This document shows positions 62,632 to 64,000 of a DNA stretch of 64,000 nt, in pieces. The stretch covers positions 558,001-622,000 of the forward strand of contig AP019416.1 in NCBI GenBank assembly GCA_004295565.1, written 5' to 3'. The notes under the pieces are model-generated. The model was not told where the DNA came from, searched no databases, and was given only the letters and a program-made list of their open reading frames with translations. How positions within the stretch are numbered: the first letter of the stretch is position 1; every line of letters begins with the position of its first letter. A program made the position numbers and the translations under genes. The stretch comes from Vreelandella olivaria (lineage in GTDB: Bacteria > Pseudomonadota > Gammaproteobacteria > Pseudomonadales > Halomonadaceae).

Positions 62632-63627
62632 TGAAAAAAGTAACGCTTACCCTGGGCATGCTCACCGCCCTGGCTTCCGCCCAGGCGCTGGCGCTTGATG
62701 AAATCACCGCCGTGCATGCGTTTCCCCCCGCTGATCTACACCCAGAGCTTTCTCGAGTTCGTCGACAAGGTTAACGAGCGCGGTGAAGGCGTGGTGAAGA
62801 TCAATGTGCGTGGCGGCCCTGAAGTCATCGGCCTTTCCGAGCAGCCCGACGCAGTGCGCAACGGGGTGGTGGATATGGCCTACACTGCGGCAAGTTTCTA
62901 CGCCGGTACCGTGCCTGAGCGCGATGCCATGGTGGCCTCCAATACCAATGCTATTTTCGCCCGTGAGAATGGCGGCATCGACCTGCTTAATGAAATTCAT
63001 CAAGAGAAGATGGGCACCTACTATCTGGGCTGGTTCGACAGCGGAGTCAGCTACAACTTCTACACCATTGATGAGCCCACCGTCGATGACGAAGGTAATC
63101 TAAACGTTTCGGGCCTTCGTCTACGCAGTAACCCGGTGTATGACGCCTTCTTCCAGGACTACCTGGGCGCGCAACCCATCAGCCTGCCGACCACCGATGT
63201 TTACGCGGCCCTGGAGCGGGGCGTGGTGAACGCGACCGGCTGGACTCAAATTGGCCTGAAAGACCTCAATTGGGATCGTTTTCTTAACTATCGGGTTGAC
63301 CCTGCCTTCTTCTCTACCGATATGGGAGTGATCGTCAACCTGGATAAGTGGAACCAGCTCAGCGAAGAGTCGCAGCAAATTCTTCAGGAGGTCGCCATTG
63401 AGCATGAGCGCGACAGCGCCGAACAACTGGCTGAATTAGCCAAGGAGCAGCAGGCTCAGCTTGAGGCCGATGGTATGCAGGTCATCACCCTGGAAGGCGA
63501 AGCAGCACAGCGTTTCTCCGATGCCGCTCGGGATGCCACCTGGGAGCGTATGCGTCGCCAGATGGAGCGCCACCCGTCAGGGCTTGAGAATTACGATACG
63601 TTGATCGAAAAGTTTAACGACCTATAA
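62632..63627 (+). CDS. dctP: TRAP transporter substrate-binding protein (DctP), frameshifted
   Basis: Periplasmic receptor of a tripartite ATP-independent importer for a carboxylate. A signal peptide (LTLGMLTALASAQALA) precedes DEITAVHAFP. A break near 62726, by a C run, leads into LIYTQSFLEFVDKVNERGEGVVKINVRGGPEVIGLSEQPDAVRNGVVDMAYTAASFY. The TRAP-type carboxylate-binding Arg is in GLRLRSNPVYDAFF. About 332 residues. The ribosome-binding site CAGGAG precedes the ATG. It is probably the importer for the island's substrate or an intermediate. Confidence 0.88.
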
Positions 63628-63635
63628 AGACATGC

Positions 63636-63664
63636 GGGGCGCAGTTCTCATGAGCGCCCCTTTT
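63636..63664 (+). terminator. Hairpin between dctP and dctQ
   Basis: The stem ggggcgc/gcgcccc (63636-63642 with 63654-63660) with a TTTT tail lies eight bases after the dctP stop. It probably lowers expression of the membrane subunits relative to the binding protein. Confidence 0.75.
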
Positions 63665-63692
63665 AGTGTGGCAGTTTTCGTTAGGGTCTTTT

Positions 63693-64000
63693 ATGCGCTA
63701 CGCACAACGCGGCTACCTGCTGCTGCTTAACGGCATGGCCCTGCTGGCCGCCATCATGCTGGTATGGCTGATGGTAGCGGTGGTGCTTTCCGTGGTGATT
63801 CGTAACTTAGGGCTTCAGCCCTCGGCGTGGTTTTTCCTTTCCACCGAGTACGCCATGTTTTATCTCACTCTGCTGGGGGCGCCCTGGTTAGTACGTCAAA
63901 AGGGCACGTGCACATTGAACTACTGACCTCGATATTGCCGCCGCCAGCGCTGAATATACTGAGCCGCGGTGTATCGTTGCTATGTGTTGTGGTGTGCGGT
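63693..64000 (+). CDS. dctQ: TRAP transporter small permease (DctQ), frameshifted and cut by the window end
   Basis: Small four-helix membrane subunit of the TRAP importer. The first helix (LLLLNGMALLAAIMLVWLMVAVVLSVVIRNLG) and the second (FFLSTEYAMFYLTLLGAPWLVRQKG) are visible. After a break at about 63898 the frame continues as HVHIELLTSILPPPALNILSRGV to the edge. HV-I/H-E-L is conserved in DctQ. The large permease gene should follow outside the window. Confidence 0.83.

Overview
The window comes from the chromosome of a gammaproteobacterium, most probably a member of the Halomonadaceae (Halomonas or a close relative). This is inferred from the pepA-holC-valS and lptFG gene neighbourhood, the acidic secreted proteins, and the mix of TRAP and peptide ABC transporters. 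No rRNA, tRNA, CRISPR array or complete insertion sequence was seen. A striking technical property is that most long genes are split by single-base deletions, mainly in short G/C or T runs. The pieces join into full-length, motif-complete proteins, so I annotate each as one gene and give the break positions. I regard these breaks as probable sequence errors, not pseudogenes.

Layout. 1-8.4 kb (minus): a pepA / ilvE / holC / Schlafen-AlbA-type regulator / MFS / valS string, divergent from lptF-lptG-RDD (8.5-11.3 kb). 11.4-12.3 kb: bfd-bfr iron storage pair. 12.5-14.7 kb: exported esterase-like/phytase-like protein. 14.8-20.0 kb (minus): nickel/peptide-type ABC importer with a fused permease, behind a palindrome that looks like a Zur box. 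20.2-22.4 kb: cstA and Cu/Zn superoxide dismutase. 22.5-31.7 kb: two M20 peptidases and a dpp/opp-type importer, divergent from a LysR regulator. 31.8-33.8 kb: LuxR regulator and an alpha/beta hydrolase with an in-frame stop.

34.1-36.6 kb: a TbpB-like lipoprotein and a Slam (DUF560) outer-membrane protein, i.e. a type XI secretion pair, with no adjacent TonB-dependent receptor. 36.7-38.6 kb: truC, tcdA and a DUF1653 gene. 38.6-51.9 kb (minus): an AraC regulator followed by a two-partner secretion locus in which one TpsB lies between two large TpsA exoproteins. The two TpsA genes share near-identical N-termini, leader regions and C-terminal tails but differ in the repeat-rich middle. 52.3-54.3 kb: a RecQ-family helicase.

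54.3-64.0 kb: a catabolic island controlled by a GntR/UTRA regulator. On the minus strand are an ICL/PEP-mutase-family lyase, an isochorismatase-family amidase, two polysaccharide-deacetylase/imidase-like hydrolases and an FAD oxidoreductase. On the plus strand are gntR, an aconitase-family LeuC/LeuD-like hydratase and a TRAP transporter. Both regulated intergenic regions carry the same palindrome (TGTATTA-N4-TAATACA). The enzyme set fits a hypothetical route from a cyclic imide through a half-amide and a maleate-type diacid to a malate-type acid that the lyase cleaves. This island, the Slam pair and the TPS locus are the most interesting parts.
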